DNA of 41,630 nucleotides, from the NCBI GenBank assembly GCA_017643305.1, contig JAEPNQ010000030.1:1-41630 (forward strand), read 5' to 3'. The translations under genes were made by a program, and so were the position numbers. Of the stretch, positions 25,570 to 34,496 are shown in pieces. The notes under the pieces were generated by a model. That model had not been told where the DNA came from. It worked only from the letters and a program-made list of their open reading frames with translations, and searched no databases. How positions within the stretch are numbered: the first letter of the stretch is position 1; every line of letters begins with the position of its first letter. The stretch is from Marinibacterium sp. (GTDB lineage Bacteria > Pseudomonadota > Alphaproteobacteria > Rhodobacterales > Rhodobacteraceae).

Positions 25570-26525
25570 ACCTTGATTGGGACACGCGTATCACCCTCAG
25601 TGACCATCGTATCCTCCTGGATGAGACGAGCGGCGATACCAAGCCCCGAGTGACAATAGGTTTGCCGACTTACAGACGTGGGCACCTTATCCGCCGTGCG
25701 CTCTCTTCTATCGCAGCACAGAGTTATCGAGACTTTGTACTTATTGTTTCCGACAATGCAGGGGAGAATTCCGACACTCTAGCAGCTGTACGGGACTTTT
25801 CTAACAAATTGCCTCGTGTGGTTCTCGTTGCGCAAGAACAGAACATCGGAGCGTTTGAAAATCTAAAATTCCTCCTTGCTGCCGCTCAAACAGAATATTT
25901 CATGTGGATTGCTGATGATGATGAGATCTCGCCCGACTACCTTGAAGAACTGGTCGGACTGCTCGATGCAGACCCTGAAGCGGTTACTGCGGTGGGGAAA
26001 TGGATGCACATGACAAGCCCAAGAGATGGCGAGATTAGATCGCAGATTTCTCTCAAGACTTCTAATAGATTGTGCCGGCTGCTACACTTCGTAGCTGGTA
26101 ATGCCGACGATAGTGCTTTTTACGGTATTCATCGAACTGATTGCCTACGCCAAAGCCGGGTCCCCGCTTACCTTCCACCGAATCGCGGTGTATTGACTAA
26201 TTTCTGTTACCTGCTGCTATTCGATATGCTCTGGCTAGGGCGATTTCGCGTTGGACAATCTGCAACCTGGTTTTGTCACAACTACAGTAATAAAGAATAC
26301 AATCAAGCCCGTGCGCGCGGCGTTGGAGACAGGATCAAGACGTTATTACGCAGGCTTAACGTTTACGCTGTGTACATTAGCAAGACTGCCCGGAGGGGGC
26401 CAATGCTAGCGCCAGCTATTTTAGCCGCGTCGATCTTTGGATTAACTCGCGATGTTGTAAGTGCCGCTTGGCGCATGTGTGGCCGTGCCGTCTCTCATGT
26501 GAGATCAGGCGGCATCAGCCCGTAG
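25566..26525 (+). CDS. GT2 family glycosyltransferase
   Basis: A 319-residue inverting GT-A glycosyltransferase. VTIGLPTYRRGHLIRRALSS near 29-48 and DFVLIVSDNAGENSDTL near 56-72 are the nucleotide-binding start, and MWIADDDEISPDYLEEL near 113-129 carries the DxD-type metal site. The C-terminal part is helical and basic. A weak hydrophobic segment near 280-300 may attach it to the membrane. It overlaps the preceding gene by 4 bases (ATGA) and lies about 110 bases before the carbamoyltransferase gene. Donor and acceptor cannot be told from sequence. Confidence 0.87.
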   Translation: MNLDWDTRITLSDHRILLDETSGDTKPRVTIGLPTYRRGHLIRRALSSIAAQSYRDFVLIVSDNAGENSDTLAAVRDFSNKLPRVVLVAQEQNIGAFENLKFLLAAAQTEYFMWIADDDEISPDYLEELVGLLDADPEAVTAVGKWMHMTSPRDGEIRSQISLKTSNRLCRLLHFVAGNADDSAFYGIHRTDCLRQSRVPAYLPPNRGVLTNFCYLLLFDMLWLGRFRVGQSATWFCHNYSNKEYNQARARGVGDRIKTLLRRLNVYAVYISKTARRGPMLAPAILAASIFGLTRDVVSAAWRMCGRAVSHVRSGGISP

Positions 26526-26636
26526 ACAGAAGGCTGAGTTACCTCCCCCCCTTAATTTGTTACTCGGCCGGCATATTTGCTGCACTTGGCCGTGAAGACG
26601 CTCGGGCTCACTTACTGGACAGGATCGGAGAAGAAA

Positions 26637-28373
26637 ATGAAAATACTGGGTATCCATGATGGCCATAATTGCGGGGCTACGCTCCTAATCGACGGGAAGA
26701 TTGCGGCTGCTGTTTGCGAAGAACGCTTGACCCGAAGAAAGAACGAACTTGGTTATCCCGAGAAATCGATCCAGGAAGTTTTGGACATTGCAGGCATCAC
26801 GGCGGCTGAACTCGATCAGGTCGCCTATGCCAGCAATTTCATGCACACGGCTGATCATTTAGACCGCGCAGTCGAGTGGTATCGCGCGGGGTATGAAGAA
26901 CAGATGCGCGACCGCCAGCGGGACAAGACCTATCTACAGGCTGTGTTTGATAAGCGCCGTGAAGAGCGGATCGCGCAAGCCGTGGAGCATCTCGGCATCT
27001 CGGAAGACAAAATCAGCTTTGTCGAGCATCATCTGGCTCATGGTGCCGCCGCCTATTATGGTGCCCCTTTTGATTTAAACGAGCCAACACTGATCCTGAC
27101 ATGTGACGGCGCTGGCGATGGCCTATCTGCCACTGTTTCTATCGGCAATGGGACCCAGATTGAGCGTATCGCCGCAACGCCTCGTAAAGCGTCGCTGGGC
27201 AAGGTTTATTCGCGCGTAACCTATTTGCTGGGGCTTCAGCCTTGGGAGCACGAATACAAGATTATGGGCATGGCCCCCTATGCCGAGCAGAAATACGCTG
27301 AGGAAGTCCGCGATATCCTAAGAGAACACCTCAAACTGTCGGACGACGGTCTCAACTTCGAACTCGCGAGTGATCTGGAATCCAGCTATATCTACCACTT
27401 CCTGCGCGACCGCTTTGAACGCAAGCGTTTTGATGCGATCTCGGGCGGGGTGCAGATGTTCACCGAGGAAATTCTGCAGGAATGGGTCCGGCGCGCTGTG
27501 GAACACACCGGAATCCACCGGGTGGTTTGCGGCGGTGGCGTATTTATGAACGTAAAAGCCAATAAGCTAGTCGGTGAACTCGAAAGCGTGGACGAGTTGT
27601 TCATCTTCCCTAGTTGCGGCGACGAGTCGCTGTCCTTCGGCGCGGTTTGGTCCGAGTATGCCCGACTGTCTGGTGAAGAGGTTGGCAAGGCCCGCGAACC
27701 GCTGCAACATCTTTATCTAGGCCGCGAATTTAGCGACGCGGAGATCAAGACCTCAATCGACGCCGGCATTGAAGGCACTGGCTGCCAAGTTCGCAGATAT
27801 GAAGACATTGATCGCACTGTGGCCCATGTTCTGGCGGGAAACAATGTCGTGGCGCGTTTCGCGGGACGTATGGAGTGGGGCGCCCGGGCGCTCGGGAACC
27901 GGTCCATCCTGACCAATCCAAGCGAATGGGCGAATGTCGAAAAGATCAATGCAATGATCAAGAAGCGCGACTTTTGGATGCCCTTCGCGCCGTCGCTCTT
28001 AGCAGAAGAAAGTGACCGCTACCTTGTCAATCCAAAGGGTTTTGAGTCCCCTTACATGATGCTCGCCTATGACACACAGGAAGCCACAGAACGGGAGATT
28101 TGCGCAGCAGTTCAGCCTCGCGACAAAACGGCGCGTGCGCAATTCGTCTACAAAGAGACTAACCCTTCGTATTGGAATCTGATCAAGGCCTTTGAAGAAG
28201 AGACAGGCACGGCCTGTGTCCTGAACACATCCTTTAATTTACACGGCTACCCGCTCATCAACACCCCTGGTGAGGCACTTGAAGTATTCTTCGACAGCGG
28301 TCTCGATTACTTGGCGGTGGGCAACTACCTATTGTCAAAACCTGATTGCAGCTTGCCGGAGGGGCAAGAATGA
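26637..28373 (+). CDS. NodU/CmcH-family carbamoyltransferase
   Basis: A 578-residue carbamoyltransferase that moves the carbamoyl group of carbamoyl phosphate to a sugar hydroxyl via a carbamoyl-adenylate. The N-terminal Kae1-like ASKHA domain has ILGIHDGHNCGATLLIDG near 3-20, CEERLTRRKNELGYP near 28-42, FVEHHLAHGAAAYYGAPF near 129-146 (metal-binding HHLAH) and LTCDGAGDG near 157. The C-terminal domain has GRMEWGARALGNRSIL near 404-419, DFWMPFAPSLL near 443 and LNTSFNLHGYPLINTPGEAL near 529-548. ATG 26637 has GGAG at 26627-26630. It should O-carbamoylate a sugar of the surface glycan. Its stop overlaps wecB (ATGA). Confidence 0.92.
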   Translation: MKILGIHDGHNCGATLLIDGKIAAAVCEERLTRRKNELGYPEKSIQEVLDIAGITAAELDQVAYASNFMHTADHLDRAVEWYRAGYEEQMRDRQRDKTYLQAVFDKRREERIAQAVEHLGISEDKISFVEHHLAHGAAAYYGAPFDLNEPTLILTCDGAGDGLSATVSIGNGTQIERIAATPRKASLGKVYSRVTYLLGLQPWEHEYKIMGMAPYAEQKYAEEVRDILREHLKLSDDGLNFELASDLESSYIYHFLRDRFERKRFDAISGGVQMFTEEILQEWVRRAVEHTGIHRVVCGGGVFMNVKANKLVGELESVDELFIFPSCGDESLSFGAVWSEYARLSGEEVGKAREPLQHLYLGREFSDAEIKTSIDAGIEGTGCQVRRYEDIDRTVAHVLAGNNVVARFAGRMEWGARALGNRSILTNPSEWANVEKINAMIKKRDFWMPFAPSLLAEESDRYLVNPKGFESPYMMLAYDTQEATEREICAAVQPRDKTARAQFVYKETNPSYWNLIKAFEEETGTACVLNTSFNLHGYPLINTPGEALEVFFDSGLDYLAVGNYLLSKPDCSLPEGQE

Positions 28374-29458
28374 CCCGATCACTTATCTTTTCGGTTATCG
28401 GTGCCCGACCACATTTCGTTAAAGCAGCTCCTTTCATGGAGGCCATGAAATCCTCCTCATTCCGAGTGATGACGGTGCATTCAGGTCAGCATTACGATCC
28501 GAACATGTCTGACATTTTTTTTAGGGAGCTCGGGATGCCAACCCCCGATGTTAACCTCGGAGTAGGATCTGGAAGTCACGCCCAACAAACCGCGCAGGTG
28601 CTGATTGGAATTGAAAAGCTTTTGCATGAGCACAAACCTGCGGCGGTGGTGGTCTATGGCGATACAAATACAACTCTTGGCGCAGCGCTGGCCGCGGCCA
28701 AGGAATATGTGCCAATCATACACATTGAAGCTGGTGTTCGTTGCGGAAACCGACGCATGCCCGAGGAGATCAACCGGCCGCTTATCGACAACATGTCCAG
28801 CTTTCTGGCCTGTCCGAGCGCGTTAGCCGTCGAAAACCTTTGTAAAGAGGGCGTGACTGGGCGTATCGAGAACGTTGGGGATTTCATGTATGACACCTTT
28901 GTCAAAGCTCAGACAGCGGCGGCCGACGCATCGTTCAATCTGGGTGCCTATGGCGTGACAGAGGGCGAATACATGCTCGCGACCCTGCATCGCGAGGAAA
29001 CCACGGCGTCCGCCGATACTCTGCAGCGCGTGCTTGACACGCTCGGCAGTCTCGACCACCCGGTTCTATTGCCGATGCATCCACGCACCCGTGCCTGTCT
29101 GACAGCGGCCAGCATTCCCCTCGACCGGTCTGATGGGCTGAAGATACTGGAACCGGTTGGCTACATTGAGATGGTCAATCTGCTGACGCGGGCGCGACTC
29201 GTACTGACTGACTCCGGCGGGCTGCAAAAAGAGAGCTTCTGGGCCGGGGTTCCCTGTGTCACGCTGATGAACGAAACGACGTGGACCGAAATCATAGATG
29301 TCGGCTGGAGTGTTCTCACCGGGCTGAGCCCCGAACGCATCCACGCGGCGGTGGCCAAGTTCGAACAAAGTGCACCACCCGCCCTTTCCGATCGCACCAG
29401 CCTTTACGGCCCCACCGGCTCCGCGCAGCGACTGGTCGAGAGCCTCGGCTGGCGCTGA
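28370..29458 (+). CDS. wecB: UDP-N-acetylglucosamine 2-epimerase, non-hydrolysing
   Basis: A 362-residue GT-B fold epimerase. FSVIGARPHFVKAAPFMEAM near 6-25, VHSGQHYDPNMSDIFF near 35-50, VVYGDTNTTLGAALAA near 86-101, IHIEAGVRCGNRRMPEEINR near 110-129, LATLHREETTA near 203 and LTDSGGLQKESFWAGVP near 280-296 are the family signatures, and the catalytic Glu/His positions are present. It makes UDP-ManNAc-type donors. The start overlaps the carbamoyltransferase stop as ATGA. The window thus has both a hydrolysing (NeuC) and a non-hydrolysing 2-epimerase, which implies two separate mannosamine-derived products. Confidence 0.92.
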   Translation: MTRSLIFSVIGARPHFVKAAPFMEAMKSSSFRVMTVHSGQHYDPNMSDIFFRELGMPTPDVNLGVGSGSHAQQTAQVLIGIEKLLHEHKPAAVVVYGDTNTTLGAALAAAKEYVPIIHIEAGVRCGNRRMPEEINRPLIDNMSSFLACPSALAVENLCKEGVTGRIENVGDFMYDTFVKAQTAAADASFNLGAYGVTEGEYMLATLHREETTASADTLQRVLDTLGSLDHPVLLPMHPRTRACLTAASIPLDRSDGLKILEPVGYIEMVNLLTRARLVLTDSGGLQKESFWAGVPCVTLMNETTWTEIIDVGWSVLTGLSPERIHAAVAKFEQSAPPALSDRTSLYGPTGSAQRLVESLGWR

Positions 29459-29476
29459 GCGAACCTCTCGGAGGGA

Positions 29477-30613
29477 ATGAAAGTGCTCACATCCACCCCA
29501 CTTCGTGTCGTCCACCTGACGGTATACAGAGATTTGCCATCAGGGATCCGCAAGCAGATCAAGTGGGAGCAATCTGCCAGCAAGCGTCTTCAAGGTGTGG
29601 AATGGACTTCACTCGCGGTACATAGTGGCCCAGCTTTGGAGTCTTTCGAAAGGCGCATCCCACGCCTGCTGCGAGCAATGTTCCTGCGTAATCTCTATGG
29701 CTGGCTCACCACTTTGCGGCTGGCGCGAACCAATGACGTGGTTATAGTGCGGCACATGGTCTTCGATCCCTTCGCATTCCTGTTCGCGCCATTCATCCGC
29801 AACCGGGTCAGCTTGCACCATTCTCGGGAATGGGAGGAATTGCCGCTGATCCGTCCCGGCCTTGCGGGTCGACTGGCAGGGGCACTGGAACGCATCACCG
29901 GCTGGGTAGCAGTGCGTTGTGCGATGGGGGTGATGGGGGTCACCACCGAGATTGCCCGTTTCCAAGTGGAAAGCCGCGCACCCGGTAAACCCGCAGGCCT
30001 CTATGTCAACGGGGTAGACCTCGACACCGTGCACGAAGTGGCGGACTGCCGCTCTGACGACTGGGTACGTGTTGTTTTCATGAGCAATACCTTCAGCGAA
30101 TGGCATGGACTCGACCGCCTCGTCGATGCCGTCCGCGACGCGCCTACAGTCCCTGCTCATCTGACCCTCCATCTTATTGGCCATCTGTCGGAACCACAGA
30201 AACAACAGATCACTGCGCTTGGCTCCAGAGCGAAAGTCTTCCGTATCCACGGGTTTCTGGAAACGGAGGCCTATCGCGCTTTGCTTGCCAAGGCTGATGT
30301 TGGGCTTGGATCTTTGGCGATGGATAGACAGAACTTGCAAGAAGGTGCGACGCTGAAGGTACGCGAGATGCTCGGCATGGGCCTGCCAGTCTATTCTGGG
30401 CATGCTGACACAGCACTCGATACGAAGTTTCCCTTCTATCATCATGTCGCGTCTGTAGATATCGCCGGTCTCGAACAGTTCGCGCAAAGTATGAAGACGC
30501 ATAGCCGCTCCGAGGTTCGCGCCGCTGCAGGCCCGTTCATCGAGAAAGCTGCCACGATGCAGGTCGCCGCAGACTGGTTGCGTGGTCTGTGTGCAGGCGA
30601 CTTTAAACGATAA
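29477..30613 (+). CDS. GT4-like glycosyltransferase
   Basis: A 378-residue GT-B protein. The N-terminal half is basic, with RTNDVVIVRHMVFDPFAFLFAPF near 88-110 and LHHSREWEELPLIRPG near 117-132. The C-terminal half has VRVVFMSNTFSEWHGLDRLVDAV near 197-219, LTLHLIGHLSEPQKQQI near 230-246, VFRIHGFLETEAYRALLAKADVGLGSLA near 256-283 and LKVREMLGMGLPVYSG near 297-312, the usual donor-site series. ATG 29477 lies only 1-2 bases after GGAGGGA; a GTG two codons later would have better spacing. It probably adds one sugar of the repeat unit. Confidence 0.82.
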   Translation: MKVLTSTPLRVVHLTVYRDLPSGIRKQIKWEQSASKRLQGVEWTSLAVHSGPALESFERRIPRLLRAMFLRNLYGWLTTLRLARTNDVVIVRHMVFDPFAFLFAPFIRNRVSLHHSREWEELPLIRPGLAGRLAGALERITGWVAVRCAMGVMGVTTEIARFQVESRAPGKPAGLYVNGVDLDTVHEVADCRSDDWVRVVFMSNTFSEWHGLDRLVDAVRDAPTVPAHLTLHLIGHLSEPQKQQITALGSRAKVFRIHGFLETEAYRALLAKADVGLGSLAMDRQNLQEGATLKVREMLGMGLPVYSGHADTALDTKFPFYHHVASVDIAGLEQFAQSMKTHSRSEVRAAAGPFIEKAATMQVAADWLRGLCAGDFKR

Positions 30614-30634
30614 TCAATAAGGCGGTTTCATCCA

Positions 30635-32677
30635 ATGTGTGGTCTCTCTGGGTTATTTCAAATAGGCCAAACTGAGCGCGACCTGGCCATCTCAGTGCGG
30701 CGCATGAGCGATGCGCTTAGGCATCGCGGCCCAGACGATGCTGGTATCTGGGTTGATCAGGACGCCGGGATCGCCCTGTCGCACCGGCGTCTGGCGATCC
30801 TCGATCTCTCGGCGGAGGGCCATCAGCCTATGGTCTCCGAGAGCGGGCGCTTCGTGCTGTGCTACAACGGCGAGATCTACAATCACCTCGATCTCCGCGA
30901 CCACCTCACGCGCGCAGGGCACGCGCCGGCATGGCGCGGGCATTCCGACACGGAAACCCTGCTGGCGGCGATCGAAGCCTGGGGCGTTGAGGACGCGCTG
31001 CAACGGGCAAGCGGCATGTTCGCCTTCGCGCTCTGGGACCGGTGCGACCAGGCGCTTGTGCTGGCGCGCGACAGGTTCGGAGAAAAGCCGCTGTACTATG
31101 GCTGGTGCGGGGGGCACTTCGCCTTTGGGTCTGAACTCGCTCCTCTTAGGTCCGTGCCAGGTTTCGACAATCCTGTCTCACGCGCCGCGCTGGCACAATA
31201 TCTGCGGGTGATGTACGTGCCCGCGCCCTTCAGCATCTACGAGGGCATCTTCAAACTTGAGCCGGGCTGCCTTCTCAGGGTTGGAGCCGGATCGGTGCCG
31301 TGCGCACCAACGGCCCCTCCTCGTGCAAGAGACGCCGCACAAGATGGGCTGTCGCTTCATCGCTGGTGGTCGTTTTCCGACGAGGTAGCCGCCGGGGCCC
31401 GCGACCCGGTGGCCGATCCCGAGGCGGCGCAAGCAATGCTCTATTCACGCCTTCGGGCCGCGGTGGACCGGCAGTCGCTCGCCGACGTTCCACTCGGGGC
31501 GTTTCTCTCGGGCGGTGTGGATTCGTCGCTCATAGTGGCGTTGATGCAGGATTGCTCGACACGTGCGGTGCGTACCTTCACAATCGGTTTCGAGGACGCG
31601 TCCTATGACGAATCCCCTCACGCTGCGGCCGTGGCTGCGCATCTTGGAACCGTGCATACTGCGATGACCGTGACCGCCGAAGATGCCCGTTTGGTCATCC
31701 CGAACCTGGCGCGCATCTATGACGAACCTTTTGCGGATTCCTCGCAGGTCCCGACATATCTGCTATGCGGCGCGGCGCGCCGGGACGTCACGGTCGCGCT
31801 CTCGGGCGATGCTGGTGACGAGATTTTCGGTGGCTACAACCGGTATCTCTGGGCACCGCGCATCTGGAACAATGTGAAGTGGCTGCCCGGCCCGCTTCGA
31901 CAAGCAATTGCAAAAGGTGTGACCGCGGTCCCGCCATCCGCCTGGGACCGGTTCGGCAAACTGATGGGGCAGAGAGAGAGGAGCGTTGCGCGCCTCGGCG
32001 AAAAAATGCACAAGCTCGGCAGCCGTCTTGAGAGGGCGCAAACGCTCGACGCGTTTCATCTTAATCTAGCTTCGCAATGGCTATCTCCGGGATCGCTGGT
32101 GAATGGACTAGGGGCAGAGGAAGGTGGCATGCCGCTCGCGATGCACGATCCGATCCCGGATGAAATAGCGAATGACGATGTGGCGCGCATGATGTTCCGC
32201 GACACTTTAACGTACCTGCCTGATGACATTCTTTGCAAGGTCGACCGAGCCGCCATGGCGGTCAGCCTCGAGACCCGCGTGCCATTTCTGGATGTTGAGG
32301 TGGTGCGGACGGCATGCCGACTGCCGATGAGCATGAAAACTTGCGGCGGCACCGGCAAGATAGCCCTTCGCCGCTTGTTGGACGACTACGTCCCCAAAGA
32401 GCTGATCGAACGCCCCAAGAGCGGTTTCGCTATGCCGATCGGCCAATGGTTGCGCGGCCCCCTAAGGGACTGGGCCGAGGACTTGCTAGCTCCCGAACGA
32501 CTAGAGCGCGAAGGGTATCTGGACCCCGAGGCGGTCTGCGCTGCTTGGGAAGAACACAAATTAGGACGGGAAGACCGGACTGCACAGGTCTGGAGCGTGC
32601 TGATGTTCCAGTCTTGGCTGGACGGTCTCGCTCAGGATGAGGTCAGTGTAGGCACCGACAAAGTTACAGGGCTCTAG
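30635..32677 (+). CDS. asnB: Asparagine synthase-like amidotransferase (glutamine-hydrolysing)
   Basis: A 680-residue class II glutamine amidotransferase. Catalytic Cys2 follows the start Met (MCGLSGLF); RHRGPDDAG near 30, LSHRRLAILDLSAEGHQPM near 49-67 and CYNGEIYNH near 76 form the glutaminase domain. The synthetase domain has the PP-loop SGGVDSS at 292-298 and GDAGDEIFGGYNRYL near 391. A low-complexity insert at about 215-260 is longer than in typical AsnB. In polysaccharide loci such proteins amidate uronic acid carboxyls (WbpS type), which fits the uronate genes at 9732 and 10745; ordinary asparagine synthesis cannot be excluded. Confidence 0.9.
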   Translation: MCGLSGLFQIGQTERDLAISVRRMSDALRHRGPDDAGIWVDQDAGIALSHRRLAILDLSAEGHQPMVSESGRFVLCYNGEIYNHLDLRDHLTRAGHAPAWRGHSDTETLLAAIEAWGVEDALQRASGMFAFALWDRCDQALVLARDRFGEKPLYYGWCGGHFAFGSELAPLRSVPGFDNPVSRAALAQYLRVMYVPAPFSIYEGIFKLEPGCLLRVGAGSVPCAPTAPPRARDAAQDGLSLHRWWSFSDEVAAGARDPVADPEAAQAMLYSRLRAAVDRQSLADVPLGAFLSGGVDSSLIVALMQDCSTRAVRTFTIGFEDASYDESPHAAAVAAHLGTVHTAMTVTAEDARLVIPNLARIYDEPFADSSQVPTYLLCGAARRDVTVALSGDAGDEIFGGYNRYLWAPRIWNNVKWLPGPLRQAIAKGVTAVPPSAWDRFGKLMGQRERSVARLGEKMHKLGSRLERAQTLDAFHLNLASQWLSPGSLVNGLGAEEGGMPLAMHDPIPDEIANDDVARMMFRDTLTYLPDDILCKVDRAAMAVSLETRVPFLDVEVVRTACRLPMSMKTCGGTGKIALRRLLDDYVPKELIERPKSGFAMPIGQWLRGPLRDWAEDLLAPERLEREGYLDPEAVCAAWEEHKLGREDRTAQVWSVLMFQSWLDGLAQDEVSVGTDKVTGL

Positions 32678-32768
32678 AGATATGAAAGAAAAGCGTTTTT
32701 GGAAATATAGGACTAAGCTTGTTAAGCCGTGCTCTCTGGGTGATGGTGTTCGACGTGTCAGATCACTA

Positions 32769-32783
32769 TGACGTATTACGTCA
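32769..32783. promoter_or_regulatory. Perfect 15-bp palindrome, operator-like
   Basis: TGACGTA, T, TACGTCA is a perfect 7-bp inverted repeat around one base, lying between asnB and the EpsG-type gene, just upstream of a glycosyltransferase relic. It may be a regulator site, but no binding protein can be named. Confidence 0.35.
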
Positions 32784-32789
32784 CGTACT

Positions 32790-32958
32790 CGATATGGCGT
32801 GAGGCCATCGAGATGTTGCTGCCAGATGCCGACCTCCGACGCCGGATGGGGGCCGCGCGGGGTGGAAGAAGTTGGAAGACGGCTATCCCTTGCAAATCTG
32901 GGGGCCGCGCGTGTCGCCGATAATGCGTCGTGTCGCCGATGAAGTGCGGCATCGCTGA
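32790..32958 (+). pseudogene. 3' relic of a GT4 glycosyltransferase gene
   Basis: One frame reads WREAIEMLLPDADLRRRMGAA, the usual end region of GT4 enzymes. After a frameshift near 32857-32865, another frame continues LEDGYPLQIWGPRVSPIMRR to a TGA at 32956-32958, the typical GxYxLQIxxPR tail. No N-terminal domain precedes it, so only the last 55 or so codons survive. The stop overlaps the ATG of the EpsG-type gene by one base, showing the two were once coupled. The region from 32678 to here holds no other recognisable gene. Confidence 0.72.
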
Positions 32959-34028
32959 TGCTCTATCTCGGGCTAACAAATGTGCTGTTTTTCCTGCGCT
33001 ACTCGCTTGCACGGAAGGCCGCGCTGCGCAGGCAACTTTATTTTTTCGTGCTGGCCGTGCTCTTTGTGTTTTCAGCATTCCGCTACCAAGTCGGTTGTGA
33101 TTGGTCGGGATATTACAGTCAATATCTGGTGGCCGCCAATCTCGACTGGTCGTCAATCACGGAATTCCGAGAGCCGATCTGGTGGGCGATCCTTAGCTGG
33201 ATCCAGAGTATGGGATGGCCTTACCCGGTGGCCAACATCGTCTCCAGTGCGGTTTTCTTTCTTGGCATCCATGTTCTCGCGCAGCGCCAGCCAGACCCTC
33301 TTGGATTTCTGGTTCTCCTGTTTCCGATCCTGATCATTAACATGCCGATGTCTGGCATCCGCCAGGGTGCGGCGATCGGGGTTTTGTGCATTGCTTTTGT
33401 GGCCTTCATCGATCGCCGTCTGTTATGGTTCGCGCTTTGGGTAGTGCTGGCTGCCGGATTCCATGCGAGCGCGCTGATCTTCATGCTGATTCTGCCCGTG
33501 GCAACGGGGCGCTATACATGGAGTCGCCTGCTGCTCGCCGCGATCCTTGCGGTGCCGGGCGCGTTCTTGCTCGCGTCGGGCGATGCGGCCGAAGTCGCGA
33601 CAAGCCGCTATATCGGAACCGGTATCGAGTCAGCAGGCGCTGTCTTTCGCGTCGGCTTGCTTGGCTTGTCGGGCCTATATTTCTTCTTTTTCATACGCAA
33701 TAAGTGGCTGCGGACATGGCCACAGGACTACAGCCTGGCGAGCATTGGTGCGATCGGCATGGGGATGGCGATTCTTCTTGTCCCAGTCTCGACAGTGATC
33801 GGCGACAGGTTCGGCTACTACCTCATCCCTATCCAGGCGATGATCTTCGCACGCATCCCTTTTTTGCAGTTCAGAGCCAACGCGTCGCTGCATGCCGCTT
33901 TGCCTTATCTGAGCCTGTTGCTGGTCTTCACGGTCTGGACGCAACTGTCGTGGCATTTTCAGCAATGCTATATCCCCTACCAGACCTGGATTTTTGGCTT
34001 CCCGGGTGGCGATCCGTTAGGATTCTAA
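32958..34028 (+). CDS. EpsG-family polysaccharide polymerase-like membrane protein
   Basis: A 356-residue integral membrane protein with about ten hydrophobic segments. It starts MLYLGLTNVLFFLRYSL, then FSAFRYQVGCDWSGYYSQY near 35-53, an EpsG hallmark (FRxxVGxDWxxY). MPMSGIRQGAAIGVLCIAF near 130-148, then LAAGFHASALIFMLIL near 165-180, are also typical of the family. It is the best candidate for the Wzy-type polymerase of this locus. The ATG overlaps the stop of a decayed glycosyltransferase. No other polymerase-like gene is visible in the window. Confidence 0.82.
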   Translation: MLYLGLTNVLFFLRYSLARKAALRRQLYFFVLAVLFVFSAFRYQVGCDWSGYYSQYLVAANLDWSSITEFREPIWWAILSWIQSMGWPYPVANIVSSAVFFLGIHVLAQRQPDPLGFLVLLFPILIINMPMSGIRQGAAIGVLCIAFVAFIDRRLLWFALWVVLAAGFHASALIFMLILPVATGRYTWSRLLLAAILAVPGAFLLASGDAAEVATSRYIGTGIESAGAVFRVGLLGLSGLYFFFFIRNKWLRTWPQDYSLASIGAIGMGMAILLVPVSTVIGDRFGYYLIPIQAMIFARIPFLQFRANASLHAALPYLSLLLVFTVWTQLSWHFQQCYIPYQTWIFGFPGGDPLGF

Positions 34029-34084
34029 TGTCCATTTGCCGCCGGTGAAAAAATTGCAGTGAGTCATGCAAGTTAAAAAATCTG

Positions 34085-34452
34085 AGCTTTGTACATCGCT
34101 GTGAAGAGTTTTTCCTTGATGGGTCCGCGCCGGAACTGGCCGCGCAGGTCGCACCATCTGCATGGGATGAATTGGAAATCACCGATCTGCAGGAGCTCTA
34201 TCGGCGTGAGGATCGTCTAAAGGTCGAGAAGATGGCCCGGGGTTTGCACGGCTGGACACCGGCACACATGCGAGCCTGCTGGACGCGGGCAATTTCGTGC
34301 GCACCCTGACCGAACGCCAAGGCCAACAAGTGGGCAGCCCAGATGAGGTGGCATTCGAGATGGGCTGGATAGACCGCTTGGAGCTGGTCTCTCGTTCTGA
34401 GCTATTCGCGAAAACCACCTATGGTGCCTATTTGGCCGGGCTTGTTCGATAA
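34085..34452 (+). pseudogene. rfbA: 3' relic of glucose-1-phosphate thymidylyltransferase gene
   Basis: A first frame gives EFFLDGSAPELAAQ, then VAPSAWDELEITDLQELYRR and VEKMARG, the central RfbA motifs (ELEITDLN). After a one-base deletion near 34231-34240 the next frame continues FARLDTGTHASLLDAGNFV, then VGSPDEVAFEMGWIDRLEL and an end of AKTTYGAYLAGLVR, with stop TAA 34450-34452. The first half of the gene is absent. It is dead, and suggests that a dTDP-rhamnose-type pathway was once here. Confidence 0.8.
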
Positions 34453-34496
34453 GGGAAGGGCGCCAGCCTAGTGCGCGAGAACAAAAGACGAACAAG

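Noticed and set aside
5067-34028. RfaH ops/JUMPstart-like element
   Set aside because: I looked for the E. coli-type element by eye in intergenic regions upstream of the polysaccharide genes and found no convincing match.
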